From: Sphingobacteriales bacterium
Lineage (GTDB): Bacteria; Bacteroidota; Bacteroidia; Chitinophagales; CAIOSU01
Direction: 5' to 3'
Assembly (NCBI GenBank): GCA_027486795.1
Contig: JAIXOI010000004.1
Span: forward strand, 1-64,000
DNA length: 64,000 nucleotides
Positions 1 to 9,275 of the stretch are shown here, one piece after another (positions within the stretch are counted from its first letter, which is position 1; the number at the start of each line of letters is the position of its first letter). A program made the position numbers and the translations under genes. The notes beneath the pieces were generated by a model. It was given only the letters and a program-made list of their open reading frames with translations, made no database searches and was not told the DNA's origin.

Positions 1-51
1 ACGGCCGCACCTATCTTTACAAATGCGTACACCAAGCATGGTACACCAAAC

Positions 52-81
52 AAAAATCCCGATCACCTAAGGCAATCGGGA
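52..81 (-). terminator. Rho-independent terminator of the tracrRNA
   Basis: The inverted arms TCCCGAT and ATCGGGA (57-81) form a stem. On the minus strand it is followed by ATTTTTG, so it ends transcription coming from the anti-repeat side. Confidence 0.8.
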
Positions 82-235
82 CTCTATTTAATCCGTCAAC
101 TTATTCTAGGACGTTACATACCTTAAAATGTATTCCGTGCAAACAAAATGGGCTCTACCGAAGCAGAGCCCTAGGTCTTAGACCTTCGGCATATAGCCTT
201 ACTGTAATAAGATGACAAAAGATGGATAAATCTTT
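52..235 (-). ncRNA. tracrRNA of the type II-C CRISPR system
   Basis: On the minus strand this begins with an anti-repeat (202-232) and runs away from cas9. The plus-strand sequence at 202-232 closely matches the reverse complement of the CRISPR repeat: both share CTGTA, then GATGACAAAA, then ATGGAT, with one single-base gap on each side. The minus-strand RNA can therefore pair with crRNA made from the minus strand of the array. After the anti-repeat come an AAGGC..GCC element, a small AGGTC/GACCT hairpin, a GGGCTC..GAGCCC hairpin (about 148-170) and a rho-independent terminator. This layout (anti-repeat, nexus-like element, hairpins, U tract) is what is known for Cas9 tracrRNAs. The exact 5' end is inferred; a weak TTG and TAATCTTA pair lies upstream. 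Confidence 0.88.
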
Positions 236-323
236 CTACTTGTAAGATTAAGAATATTTCCATAAACTTCCAACAATTTTCGTATTTTAGTTTTACACAA
301 TAATCACATCTTAGGAAATATAT

Positions 324-3300
324 ATGGCAAGAATACTGGGACTAGACCTTGGCACCAATTCAATAGGTTGGGCGCTTATAGACGATGCAGAAAAAAGGAT
401 CGTCGATATTGGTGTAAGGATTTTCCCCGAAGGGGTAAACCTTGAAAAAGGTAAGGAAGTTTCTAAAAATGCCACCCGTAGGGAAAAACGTCAGCTTCGT
501 CGGCAAAACTTCAGGCGCAAGATGCGCAAGCGCATGTTGGCGAAAAATCTTCAGCAACATGGGATGTTCCCAGCTACGGATAATATTGACTTGGCTATCA
601 CCGCAACTCGCCTAAGTCCTGAAATATCCTCTTTCTTTCAGATTAACCCATACGAGTTCCGAGCGAAAGCATATCGTGGAGAAAAGTTGACGCTCATGGA
701 GCTTGGTCGCGTACTCTATCATTTTGGGCAACGCAGAGGTTATAAAGAGAATCTGCAATCGGGCAGCGACGAAGAAGGGGTTATTTTTGAGGGAAAGGAT
801 GGCAAAATTGGCATCAACGAAACCCGGCAAAAAGTACAGGAATATGGCACTTTAGGCAATTACCTGGCTCAAGTGGATACAAGGAAGGAACGCGCTCGCA
901 ACCGCTATACTACAAGGCAAATGTATATGGATGAGTTCGAGGTAATATGGGAAAAGCAAACGCAGTATTATCCCACTGTACTTACTCGTGAATTAAAAAA
1001 ACTGATTGGAGATTCTACTGATGGTTTGTTGTTTTTTCAGAGGCCCCTGCGTTCACAAAAGCATCAAATTGGTAAGTGCCCCTTTGAAAAAAATAAGCCA
1101 CGTTGCCCAGACAGTAGCTTGGACTTCGAGAACGTGAGAATGTACCAATTCATCAACAATATACGTTACGGCGATAATGCATTGGACGAACATCAACGTT
1201 CATTGGTTGTGAAATTGTTTAACACCAAGGACAAGTTTGATTTTGGACAAATAAAGAAAGCCCTAAAGTTGCCCAATGAAAACTTCAATTATGAAGATGA
1301 ACAAAAAATAGTAGGCAATAGAAGTATTAATAACCTTCGAAAAATATTCGGTGATAAACACTGGGATGCCCTAACGCCCCAAGAGCAAGAAGATATTTGG
1401 CATGCAAAGTTTTCGGCAACGACCAAAGATTGGCTAAAGACGCATGCCATGACCAAGTGGGGATTGGATGCAGAAAAGGCCGACAAGCTATCTAAATTGC
1501 GATTATCAAACGAGTATGGCAGCCTCAGTCGTAAAGCGATAAGAAACATCCTGCCTTTTTTAGAAAAAGGACATACGTATGATAAAGCAGTATTACTTGG
1601 AGGTGTAGTAAATGCCTATGGAAATACGGCATGGAACCTCCTCCCTGATGAAGGACGAGAAGATCTGATGCGCAAAATTACTAGTATCATCGAAAAGCAG
1701 CCTTATAAGCCAATAGATACCATAAAACTGTTCCTGAAAAACGAAAATGGTTTCAATGAAAAAGCCTTAACAAAATTGTACCACCATAGCCAGGATTTAA
1801 TCGAACCCGAACTACAGGCCCTATTGCCAGACCCTCCAAACCTTCGCAACCCTTTGGTACAGCAAGCCTTGTATGAATTGCGTAAGCTCGTGAATGCGAT
1901 TATTGCAAAACATGGTGAAGATGGGATTATTGAAATAATCAGGGTAGAAATGGCGCGTGAACTAAAATTGCCGAAGAAAAAACGGGATGAGATACGATTG
2001 CAGCAGTTCAAGAACGAAACCCGTAACGACAGGATGAAAACTGTGCTTGACGAGTACGGATTGGCACATTCGCTATACAACATCCAGAAACTCATTTTGT
2101 ATTACGAAAGCTGTCGTACATGCCCTTATTCCGGTAGCCAAATAGGTATAACAGACCTCTTCAAGGAATATGAGATAGAGCACATTATTCCCTATAGCAC
2201 AAGCTTGGATGATAGTTTGGCAAATAAAACGATTTGTGTTCGCCGCATCAACCAAAGCGAAAAGAGAAATTTAACCCCTTATCAATATTACCAGCGTATC
2301 GATTCAAAGAAATGGGAGGAAGTGAAGACAAGGGTCAAAAGCCTGCTACCCTACAAAAAGTACCAGAAATTTGTTTCAGAAGACAATCCTGCTCTTGACG
2401 ATTTCATACAGCGGCAATTGAACGATACTCGCTATATCAGCCGAGAAGCTGTGAACTATCTAAAAAACATTAGCAGGAAGGTAAATGTAGCACAAGGTGG
2501 TGTCACTTCTTTACTGCGACATTACTGGGGTTTGAACAGTATTCTACTATCAAATATCCGTAATCAAGATTTGCCTGACGGTGAGTATCTTGCCGCGTTG
2601 GATGGTGAGGGTCGTTTAATCGAAATTATAGCATGGGACGAACGAACCAACAAAAAAAACCGTGAACGGCTACAGAAGCTTGGGAGGGTAGTTGAAGGCA
2701 ATATAAAGAAAAGCACATTTTATCCTTTCAAAACCCGCGACGACCATCGCCATCACGCCATCGATGCACTTACGGTAGCTTGTAGCCATGCGGGTTACTT
2801 GCAGAGAATATCTACCCTCAAGGCCAAAGAGAAATTCTACCGTGACATGGAAGAACTACAATTTCCAGAACCCTGGGATACCTTTGTCAATGATGCAAAT
2901 ATGGCTATCAATCAGCTCGTGATATCATATCGGGCTCAACGTAGGGTTATTACCCCAATCAGTAAGACAATCACTAAAACGATAAACAACAAACGTATAG
3001 AGTTTAAGGCACAAGGCCTTGCTGCACGAGGCCAACTTCACAAAGAAACTATTTATGGTAAGCATATTGCACCGGGTGAAACCGAAGCATATTACCATAT
3101 TCGTAAACCCTTGGAAAACCTACAAACAGGCAAGCACATAGAGAAAATAGTGGATGCCAAGATTAGGCAGCTTATAAAAAATCGTCTCCATGAAATGGGC
3201 GTGGATACAAGCACGTCTGACTATGCTATACCAGATGGGGCATTTTTTACTATCGAAAATGACCGCAAAGTTCCGCAGCTTTTTTTACCGAACAGAAATG

Positions 3301-3800
3301 GGCCAGACGTGCCGATATTGAAAGTACGCATGAAAGAGTCTTCGTCGGGAGCGGTACAGTTAAAAGAAGGTGTAAACCAATGGGTGGAGTCAGGCAGTAA
3401 TCATCACTTAGGTGTTTACGAAAACGAAGATGGCGAGTTGTTCGAAAAGATAGTGACGTTTTGGGTAAGCGTTGAAAAAGCCAAACAAGGCTTGCCGATT
3501 ATAGACCGTGACCCTCGAGACGGTAGTAAGATGGTAGCTAGCCTCCAAATTAATGATATGTTTTTGTTAGGGCTTAGTGAAGATGTTTTTGAAGAGAACA
3601 AGCATAATCAAGATTTATTAAGCAAGCATTTATATAGAGTACAGAAGCTTTCATCTATGTACTATGTCTTTCGTCACCACTTAGCAGCAACGCTTCAAAA
3701 CCCGCTACAAGAAAAAAGTATTCGTAGCATGAAAGGCTGGAGAGAGACAAATCCGATTAAGGTGAAGGTAGATATATTGGGACGAATTGTTCGAAGCTAA
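324..3800 (+). CDS. cas9: CRISPR-associated endonuclease Cas9, type II-C
   Basis: RNA-guided DNA nuclease of 1158 residues, in the compact II-C size range. RuvC-I is LGLDLGTNSIGWAL with catalytic D8. The arginine-rich bridge helix is about residues 51-71. RuvC-II carries E542 (RVEMAR). The HNH core is EIEHIIPYS with catalytic H620, then N634 and N643. RuvC-III is HHAIDA with H811 and D814. The residue before the HNH histidine is Glu (E619), where SpCas9 and NmeCas9 have Asp; the change is conservative and I expect an active nuclease. The C-terminal part, from about residue 900, should hold the wedge and PAM-interacting domains; the PAM cannot be read from sequence. Start chosen at the ATG that places RuvC-I at the N-terminus. 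The tracrRNA is divergent upstream and cas1 follows after 155 bp. Confidence 0.97.
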   Translation: MARILGLDLGTNSIGWALIDDAEKRIVDIGVRIFPEGVNLEKGKEVSKNATRREKRQLRRQNFRRKMRKRMLAKNLQQHGMFPATDNIDLAITATRLSPEISSFFQINPYEFRAKAYRGEKLTLMELGRVLYHFGQRRGYKENLQSGSDEEGVIFEGKDGKIGINETRQKVQEYGTLGNYLAQVDTRKERARNRYTTRQMYMDEFEVIWEKQTQYYPTVLTRELKKLIGDSTDGLLFFQRPLRSQKHQIGKCPFEKNKPRCPDSSLDFENVRMYQFINNIRYGDNALDEHQRSLVVKLFNTKDKFDFGQIKKALKLPNENFNYEDEQKIVGNRSINNLRKIFGDKHWDALTPQEQEDIWHAKFSATTKDWLKTHAMTKWGLDAEKADKLSKLRLSNEYGSLSRKAIRNILPFLEKGHTYDKAVLLGGVVNAYGNTAWNLLPDEGREDLMRKITSIIEKQPYKPIDTIKLFLKNENGFNEKALTKLYHHSQDLIEPELQALLPDPPNLRNPLVQQALYELRKLVNAIIAKHGEDGIIEIIRVEMARELKLPKKKRDEIRLQQFKNETRNDRMKTVLDEYGLAHSLYNIQKLILYYESCRTCPYSGSQIGITDLFKEYEIEHIIPYSTSLDDSLANKTICVRRINQSEKRNLTPYQYYQRIDSKKWEEVKTRVKSLLPYKKYQKFVSEDNPALDDFIQRQLNDTRYISREAVNYLKNISRKVNVAQGGVTSLLRHYWGLNSILLSNIRNQDLPDGEYLAALDGEGRLIEIIAWDERTNKKNRERLQKLGRVVEGNIKKSTFYPFKTRDDHRHHAIDALTVACSHAGYLQRISTLKAKEKFYRDMEELQFPEPWDTFVNDANMAINQLVISYRAQRRVITPISKTITKTINNKRIEFKAQGLAARGQLHKETIYGKHIAPGETEAYYHIRKPLENLQTGKHIEKIVDAKIRQLIKNRLHEMGVDTSTSDYAIPDGAFFTIENDRKVPQLFLPNRNGPDVPILKVRMKESSSGAVQLKEGVNQWVESGSNHHLGVYENEDGELFEKIVTFWVSVEKAKQGLPIIDRDPRDGSKMVASLQINDMFLLGLSEDVFEENKHNQDLLSKHLYRVQKLSSMYYVFRHHLAATLQNPLQEKSIRSMKGWRETNPIKVKVDILGRIVRS

Positions 3801-3955
3801 CTAAGTTAAGAAAATATTTTACTCTCGCAACCATCGAACGATAATCGAGGCATTTGGTAGTTACCTGTAGGTGTGATTCCTATGTTGGGCGAATCCCATT
3901 TTATTCGCTTTAAGGGTATTGACAATTGCATATTTTATTAACATCTTGTTGGTAT

Positions 3956-4846
3956 ATGCTAAAGCGTTCACTTTTCATATCCAGTCCAGGACACGTCAAC
4001 ATCAGCAAAAAACAACTGGTAGTAACATCCAAGGAAACAGGCGAAACCAAAACCGCCCCGGTTGAAGATTTGGGATGTTTGGTGCTTGAGCACCCGCAAA
4101 CCACCATTACTCTTGTAGCCTTACAAGAGCTAGCAGCCTACAACGTTGGTGTAATAATATGCGATCAAAAGCATATGCCCACTTCTATGCTGTTGCACCT
4201 AGACTCACATTATATACAAACGGAACGATTCCGAAATCAAATTGAAGCAAGTGAGCCATTACGGAAGCAATTGTGGCAACAAACGATCAAGTCCAAGCTT
4301 ATCAATCAGGCAGGCTTGTTAGATCGGGTCGGAGGCGACGGAAGCGCTTTGCGCCATATTGCCACAGGTGTGAAAAGTGGTGATACGGATAATAGAGAGG
4401 CGCAAGGGGCTAGACGTTATTGGGCAGCATTGTTCAATGAAGGATATAGGCGAGAAAGATTTGGCCCCTCTCCCAACGAAAAGCTTAACTATGGATATTC
4501 AATCATCCGTGCAGCAATGGCAAGGGCTTTGACAAGCACGGGGCTGTTACCCACTTTAGGTATTTTTCATAAAAACAAGTATAATGCGTTTTGCTTAGCA
4601 GACGATATAATGGAGCCATATCGCCCATTCGTAGATTTAGCTGTATGGGAATTAGTAGAAGAAAATGGGTTAGGTGATGAGGTCACCCAAACAGACAAGG
4701 CAAAGCTTGTGGGCTTATTAGCGAGGGATGTAAGGATCAATGGACAAACCAGTCCTATGATGGTGGCAATGGCTCACACAGCGGCAAGCTTATCAGCAGC
4801 TTTCAGTTCAGAGAAACGCAAGCTCGCTTATCCTGAATGGCTTTGA
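3956..4846 (+). CDS. cas1: Type II CRISPR-associated endonuclease Cas1
   Basis: Integrase subunit of the spacer-acquisition complex. I start at the ATG at 3956 (MLKRSLFISS), where the family usually begins, rather than 30 bp upstream; this gives 296 residues. The conserved metal-binding residues are visible: E148 in NREAQGARRYW, H205 in LGIFHKNKYN and D216/D217 in LADDIMEPYRP. It should act with Cas2 (24 bp downstream) to insert about 30-bp spacers. No csn2 or cas4 is present, which with the short cas9 places the locus in II-C. Confidence 0.96.
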   Translation: MLKRSLFISSPGHVNISKKQLVVTSKETGETKTAPVEDLGCLVLEHPQTTITLVALQELAAYNVGVIICDQKHMPTSMLLHLDSHYIQTERFRNQIEASEPLRKQLWQQTIKSKLINQAGLLDRVGGDGSALRHIATGVKSGDTDNREAQGARRYWAALFNEGYRRERFGPSPNEKLNYGYSIIRAAMARALTSTGLLPTLGIFHKNKYNAFCLADDIMEPYRPFVDLAVWELVEENGLGDEVTQTDKAKLVGLLARDVRINGQTSPMMVAMAHTAASLSAAFSSEKRKLAYPEWL

Positions 4847-4870
4847 ACCAACTAAACAAAACTGCCCAAA

Positions 4871-5215
4871 ATGGCAGACCATAATACAAGGCTAAATGCC
4901 TACCGAATTATGTGGCTATTTGTCTTTTTTGACCTACCTACGGGTACACCCAAAGAACGTAAAGCATATGCTACGTTTCGCAAGAAATTACAAAATGACG
5001 GTTTCGCCATGATGCAATACTCCGTGTATGTGCGTCATTGTGCAAGTGGCGAAAGTGCTGACGTGCATGAAAGCCGCGTAAAGGGATTTATGCCCTCGCT
5101 TGGACAGGTAAGCATACTGCGGATTACCGATAAGCAGTACAGCCTGATTTCAAACTACTGGGGAAAGAAGAGCGATCCTTTGCCTGAAGGTCCTAAGCAA
5201 CTCGAATTCTTCTGA
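4871..5215 (+). CDS. cas2: CRISPR-associated protein Cas2
   Basis: Structural partner of Cas1, 114 residues. The ferredoxin-like beta-1 strand is FVFFDLPTGTPKERK and the following region has MMQYSVYVRHC. The start keeps the LNAYRIMW segment, which I recall as conserved before the first strand in Bacteroidota II-C Cas2; an internal ATG at 4910 is the alternative. It ends 105 bp before the first repeat, so cas9-cas1-cas2 read toward the array while the crRNA is made on the opposite strand. Confidence 0.95.
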   Translation: MADHNTRLNAYRIMWLFVFFDLPTGTPKERKAYATFRKKLQNDGFAMMQYSVYVRHCASGESADVHESRVKGFMPSLGQVSILRITDKQYSLISNYWGKKSDPLPEGPKQLEFF

Positions 5216-5320
5216 TAAGAAACTGTATTACAGTTTAGTATAAGGCAAAATAAACCTCACTTTTCTCTATGCCAAACTTACGTCTAAGTAACTGATAACT
5301 AGAAGGTAATAAGGCCAACT
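5216..5320. promoter_or_regulatory. Probable CRISPR leader (integration side)
   Basis: AT-rich spacer between cas2 and the first, perfect repeat. It starts with a palindrome, AAACTGTA-T-TACAGTTT at 5220-5236. Positions 5286-5313 hold four weak 7-bp units ending in TAAC or similar. I call this the leader side because the only altered repeat is at the other end of the array. If so, the leader lies at the 3' end of the transcript, as I recall being reported for some other II-C systems. This is inference. Confidence 0.5.
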
Positions 5321-7861
5321 AATATCGTTAATCCATTTTTGTCATCAAACTACAGCGTGAACGTTTATCTGTACCCTCAGCTTCATAATATCGTTAATCC
5401 ATTTTTGTCATCAAACTACAGCTTTCTGCTCCTTCTGCCAAGCAATCATTTCAATATCGTTAATCCATTTTTGTCATCAAACTACAGCTAGCGTGGCGCA
5501 GCACAGTGTGCTGGTGAGAATATCGTTAATCCATTTTTGTCATCAAACTACAGCATCGGCAATGCTCATGGTTTCGGGCACGGTAATATCGTTAATCCAT
5601 TTTTGTCATCAAACTACAGCTATGGAAGGTTGGGCAACCAACAGGCTACCAATATCGTTAATCCATTTTTGTCATCAAACTACAGCTATACAAATCAACC
5701 CAATCACAAAAAATACAATATCGTTAATCCATTTTTGTCATCAAACTACAGCGACTGAATCAGTTAGGGCACCAAGACTTTCAATATCGTTAATCCATTT
5801 TTGTCATCAAACTACAGCCAAAGATGTGATGATAGCAGCAATGGCCGTAATATCGTTAATCCATTTTTGTCATCAAACTACAGCAGCATGGAAACAAGCA
5901 AGGCCGAAGCAAATAATATCGTTAATCCATTTTTGTCATCAAACTACAGCGTGTCATAGTATCCACCAAAGTAAGTTTCAAATATCGTTAATCCATTTTT
6001 GTCATCAAACTACAGCGCAACCCGACTCGCGAAAAGATGGTAGTGGAATATCGTTAATCCATTTTTGTCATCAAACTACAGCATTGATGGAAAGGCCAAA
6101 AATGGCAGTTTGAATATCGTTAATCCATTTTTGTCATCAAACTACAGCCTATAGTAGCTAGACTGAACGGGTAAATTAAATATCGTTAATCCATTTTTGT
6201 CATCAAACTACAGCGAAACCGTGTCTTCAACTAAAAAGTCACCAAATATCGTTAATCCATTTTTGTCATCAAACTACAGCACAAAGTGAGTGAGGGCTTA
6301 AACTCTTTAAAATATCGTTAATCCATTTTTGTCATCAAACTACAGCAACTTCAATAAGATGCTTCTCGCTTTCAAGAATATCGTTAATCCATTTTTGTCA
6401 TCAAACTACAGCCAAAGTTCAGCTATTTCATTTAGTGCGTGTAATATCGTTAATCCATTTTTGTCATCAAACTACAGCTTCCATAATGGATAGTGTTCCC
6501 GAAGGAGAAATATCGTTAATCCATTTTTGTCATCAAACTACAGCCAGCCTTGGAACGATAGCAAAAACAACATAATATCGTTAATCCATTTTTGTCATCA
6601 AACTACAGCCCGCTCCGGGTAGCATCCCATCTTTGTTGGAATATCGTTAATCCATTTTTGTCATCAAACTACAGCTACATAGTCGGTCCTAGAAAATGGC
6701 AGCAAATATCGTTAATCCATTTTTGTCATCAAACTACAGCGATATTGGATTGACAACGAAATGGTTGCGAAATATCGTTAATCCATTTTTGTCATCAAAC
6801 TACAGCAAACAATGCGGTAGCCGAAAAAACAAAGGTAATATCGTTAATCCATTTTTGTCATCAAACTACAGCATCGGGCAATAAGCGGTGGGTAGTGCCC
6901 CCAATATCGTTAATCCATTTTTGTCATCAAACTACAGCCAAGGTAAGTGTGTTCGGTACTTGTATAGAATATCGTTAATCCATTTTTGTCATCAAACTAC
7001 AGCTATGTCGCCGTGCTGCCAATCGCCGTGCTCAATATCGTTAATCCATTTTTGTCATCAAACTACAGCCAACGTAAGTGTGTTCGGTACTTGTATAGTA
7101 ATATCGTTAATCCATTTTTGTCATCAAACTACAGCAGTAGTAGTAAAGCCTTGCACAACACTACTAATATCGTTAATCCATTTTTGTCATCAAACTACAG
7201 CGCACGCGGGTAAGCGTATCAACCAACGTACAATATCGTTAATCCATTTTTGTCATCAAACTACAGCGGCAATACTGGCGGGGTGTAAAGGTCAAATAAT
7301 ATCGTTAATCCATTTTTGTCATCAAACTACAGCGAACGATATCAATACGCCCCATGCATCCGCAATATCGTTAATCCATTTTTGTCATCAAACTACAGCC
7401 CATGTCCATCTGCGCTCCAATCCATAAAGAATATCGTTAATCCATTTTTGTCATCAAACTACAGCTGGCTGCGATGAATTGGCTGGCACTAACGGAATAT
7501 CGTTAATCCATTTTTGTCATCAAACTACAGCTGTATCGCCACAATCTATAAAATCATCGGGAATATCGTTAATCCATTTTTGTCATCAAACTACAGCTGG
7601 CCCATCTGTCCATCCACCGCAACATCAAATATCGTTAATCCATTTTTGTCATCAAACTACAGCAAACCACATGGAAAAGCAAATCGAAGCCGCAATATCG
7701 TTAATCCATTTTTGTCATCAAACTACAGCTTACGGCATCAGGGGTACGCTTGAGGTGCTAATATCGTTAATCCATTTTTGTCATCAAACTACAGCTGAAT
7801 GGCAGACATACCACCCACACCACGTAATATCGTTAATCCATTTTTGTCATCAAACTACAAT
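5321..7861 (-). CRISPR. CRISPR array, 39 repeats and 38 spacers, type II-C
   Basis: The repeat is 36 bp. In crRNA sense (minus strand) it begins GCTGTAGTTTGATGAC and ends TTAACGATATT. I located all 39 copies; 35 spacers are 30 bp and three are 29 bp (spacers 19, 21 and 25, counted from 5321). The last copy (7826-7861) differs only in its final two plus-strand bases (GC to AT), a typical leader-distal repeat. The tracrRNA anti-repeat fixes the crRNA strand as minus. Spacer 25 (6939-6967) and spacer 27 (7070-7099) are near-identical. Spacer 26 contains CGCCGTGCT twice, and spacer 28 has self-complementary ends AGTAGT and ACTACT. The 66-bp unit keeps reading frames open, so open frames through the array are not genes. 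No spacer obviously matches this window. Confidence 0.98.
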
Positions 7862-7868
7862 GAGTTGC

Positions 7869-8111
7869 TTATTGAAGCGGGCGGCTACGTTCTTCAGTAA
7901 AATCAAATAGCTCCTTAACCTCAATACCAAGAGCATTAGCAATTTTGTACAATGTAAGGGAAGTTGGATTAATGCGTCCTTTTTCTATTGGAATCAAGTT
8001 AGACTTCTCGATGTCACACAAGTAGCCCAACTCCTTACTAGTCAATCCCTTTTTTTTCCGGTACTTCGTGATGTTCTTACCTACTGAAATAAGATATTCC
8101 TTCTCATCCAT
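7869..8111 (-). CDS. Small XRE-family HTH transcriptional regulator
   Basis: An 80-residue single-domain HTH_3 (Cro/CI type) protein. The helix-turn-helix covers about residues 11-66: KNITKYRKKKGLTSKELG, a recognition region around IEKSNLIPIEKGRINPTS, then LTLYKIANALGIEVKELFDF. Its stop codon is 7 bp from the terminal CRISPR repeat and it is transcribed in the crRNA sense, so read-through would produce pre-crRNA. A palindrome (8158-8177) lies 46 bp upstream and is a likely autoregulatory operator. Whether it controls the CRISPR locus is inference; similar lone XRE proteins are common in Bacteroidota. Confidence 0.85.
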   Translation of the reverse strand: MDEKEYLISVGKNITKYRKKKGLTSKELGYLCDIEKSNLIPIEKGRINPTSLTLYKIANALGIEVKELFDFTEERSRPLQ

Positions 8112-8157
8112 GGAACTCTCTGCTTTTATGCAAATTGTTCCTTTATCAAAAAAATAT

Positions 8158-8177
8158 GGGTATGTTATATTATACCC
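8158..8177. promoter_or_regulatory. Palindromic operator candidate for the XRE regulator
   Basis: Inverted arms GGGTAT and ATACCC, separated by 8 AT-only or nearly AT-only bases, lie between the divergent XRE gene and the secreted-protein gene at 8233. The position and dyad symmetry suit a dimeric HTH repressor that could act on both promoters. Confidence 0.55.
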
Positions 8178-8232
8178 TTAATAATTTCTCTAACTTTACG
8201 GAGACTTCCTAAACCTTCTAACAATAGAGAAA

Positions 8233-9207
8233 ATGATACAGCAATCAGCCCTTTGGATATTCATCATCCTTTCTAGCTTTTTTTGGTTTGGCGTGAGCGC
8301 CCAAGTATCAGTATCCACCATTGCTCGAACGGGAAATAGTTTGACTTACGAAATCACGGTGCCAATCTCTGGACAGTTAACGATCAACTATACGGCTACT
8401 GAGTTAGTCAACTTTCAAGGGCCATTCTTTAAGACCCTTTCGGCAGGTTCTGATACCGTGGAAATTTCAGGATTAATTGATAGCACAAGCTATGCCATAG
8501 GATTTCTATTTGTCTCAGGTAACGACAGTATTAATGCCACTGTTTATGACACCACGTTATCCATCTCAGGGATTAATCGACCCTCTATTGATACTATTTC
8601 CTTGTACACCTCCTCAATTTATTATGCAGGAGTTTCAGGAGGTTTTAATGCCGCAGGATCAACCGTTACCAACATTAAGGGATACATCAGCATTGGCGTA
8701 TTAACTCCAACCGATGGGTATCACTTGCATACTCAATATTACCGTATAGGTTCCGGTGCAAATGTAGCTGGATTCTGGATAGCTGGTTTAGATTCCATTC
8801 CTACAGAGGATACCATCTACTTTTACTTTACCGCTGAAAATCATATAGGGATTGATACCAGCGACGTTCTGGCCTTTAGTACAGGCGAGGGTTATATTCG
8901 GACTTATTCCATAAATGTAATCAACGGAGGACCAACTGGTATTGCAGATAGGGGAATCAATCACGAGCTATCTGTATACCCCAATCCTAGTTCAAGGAGC
9001 CCCATCTCGCTAAATGTTTCTGAGAAGGGGGAAGGAACACTTTACCTCATAGATGTAAATGGCAAAATTGTCCATCAAGAATCTCTTGAGCTGTTGGGAA
9101 ATCCTGTTACCATTAATCTTCCACAAGGGATTGCAGGTGGACTCTATCAAGTCAAACTGAAAACAGTCTTGCGGTCCTACGCTTCCAAACTTTTCATTCA
9201 GCCATAA
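8233..9207 (+). CDS. Secreted protein with type IX sorting domain, function unknown
   Basis: 324 residues. An N-terminal signal peptide (hydrophobic LWIFIILSSFFWFGVSA) is followed by beta-rich sequence with no family I recognise. The C-terminal type A T9SS domain begins at LSVYPNPSS and ends in GLYQVKLKT..SKLFIQP. The protein should be exported by Sec, then carried over the outer membrane by the type IX system with CTD removal. Its 5' end is divergent from the XRE gene and shares the palindromic spacer. The SGNH hydrolase follows 68 bp later, so the two may be co-transcribed. Confidence 0.8.
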   Translation: MIQQSALWIFIILSSFFWFGVSAQVSVSTIARTGNSLTYEITVPISGQLTINYTATELVNFQGPFFKTLSAGSDTVEISGLIDSTSYAIGFLFVSGNDSINATVYDTTLSISGINRPSIDTISLYTSSIYYAGVSGGFNAAGSTVTNIKGYISIGVLTPTDGYHLHTQYYRIGSGANVAGFWIAGLDSIPTEDTIYFYFTAENHIGIDTSDVLAFSTGEGYIRTYSINVINGGPTGIADRGINHELSVYPNPSSRSPISLNVSEKGEGTLYLIDVNGKIVHQESLELLGNPVTINLPQGIAGGLYQVKLKTVLRSYASKLFIQP

Positions 9208-9275
9208 ATTCCTACAGGAGGTATTGGCGCAAAAGCTTTCTTGACCACAGTATTGTAGAATAATGGATTCTTACT

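Noticed and set aside
3910-4107. Open frame on the minus strand overlapping the cas1 start
   Set aside because: It is a shadow of cas1 with no family features.
7070-7099. Self-targeting spacer
   Set aside because: I compared the spacers by eye with the window and saw no match; this does not exclude targets elsewhere in the genome.
5493-7910. Long open frames through 5493-7910 encoding repeats such as ISLIHFCHQTTA or NIVNPFLSSNYS
   Set aside because: They are an artefact of the CRISPR array: the 66-bp unit is a multiple of three and the repeat has no stop in two frames.
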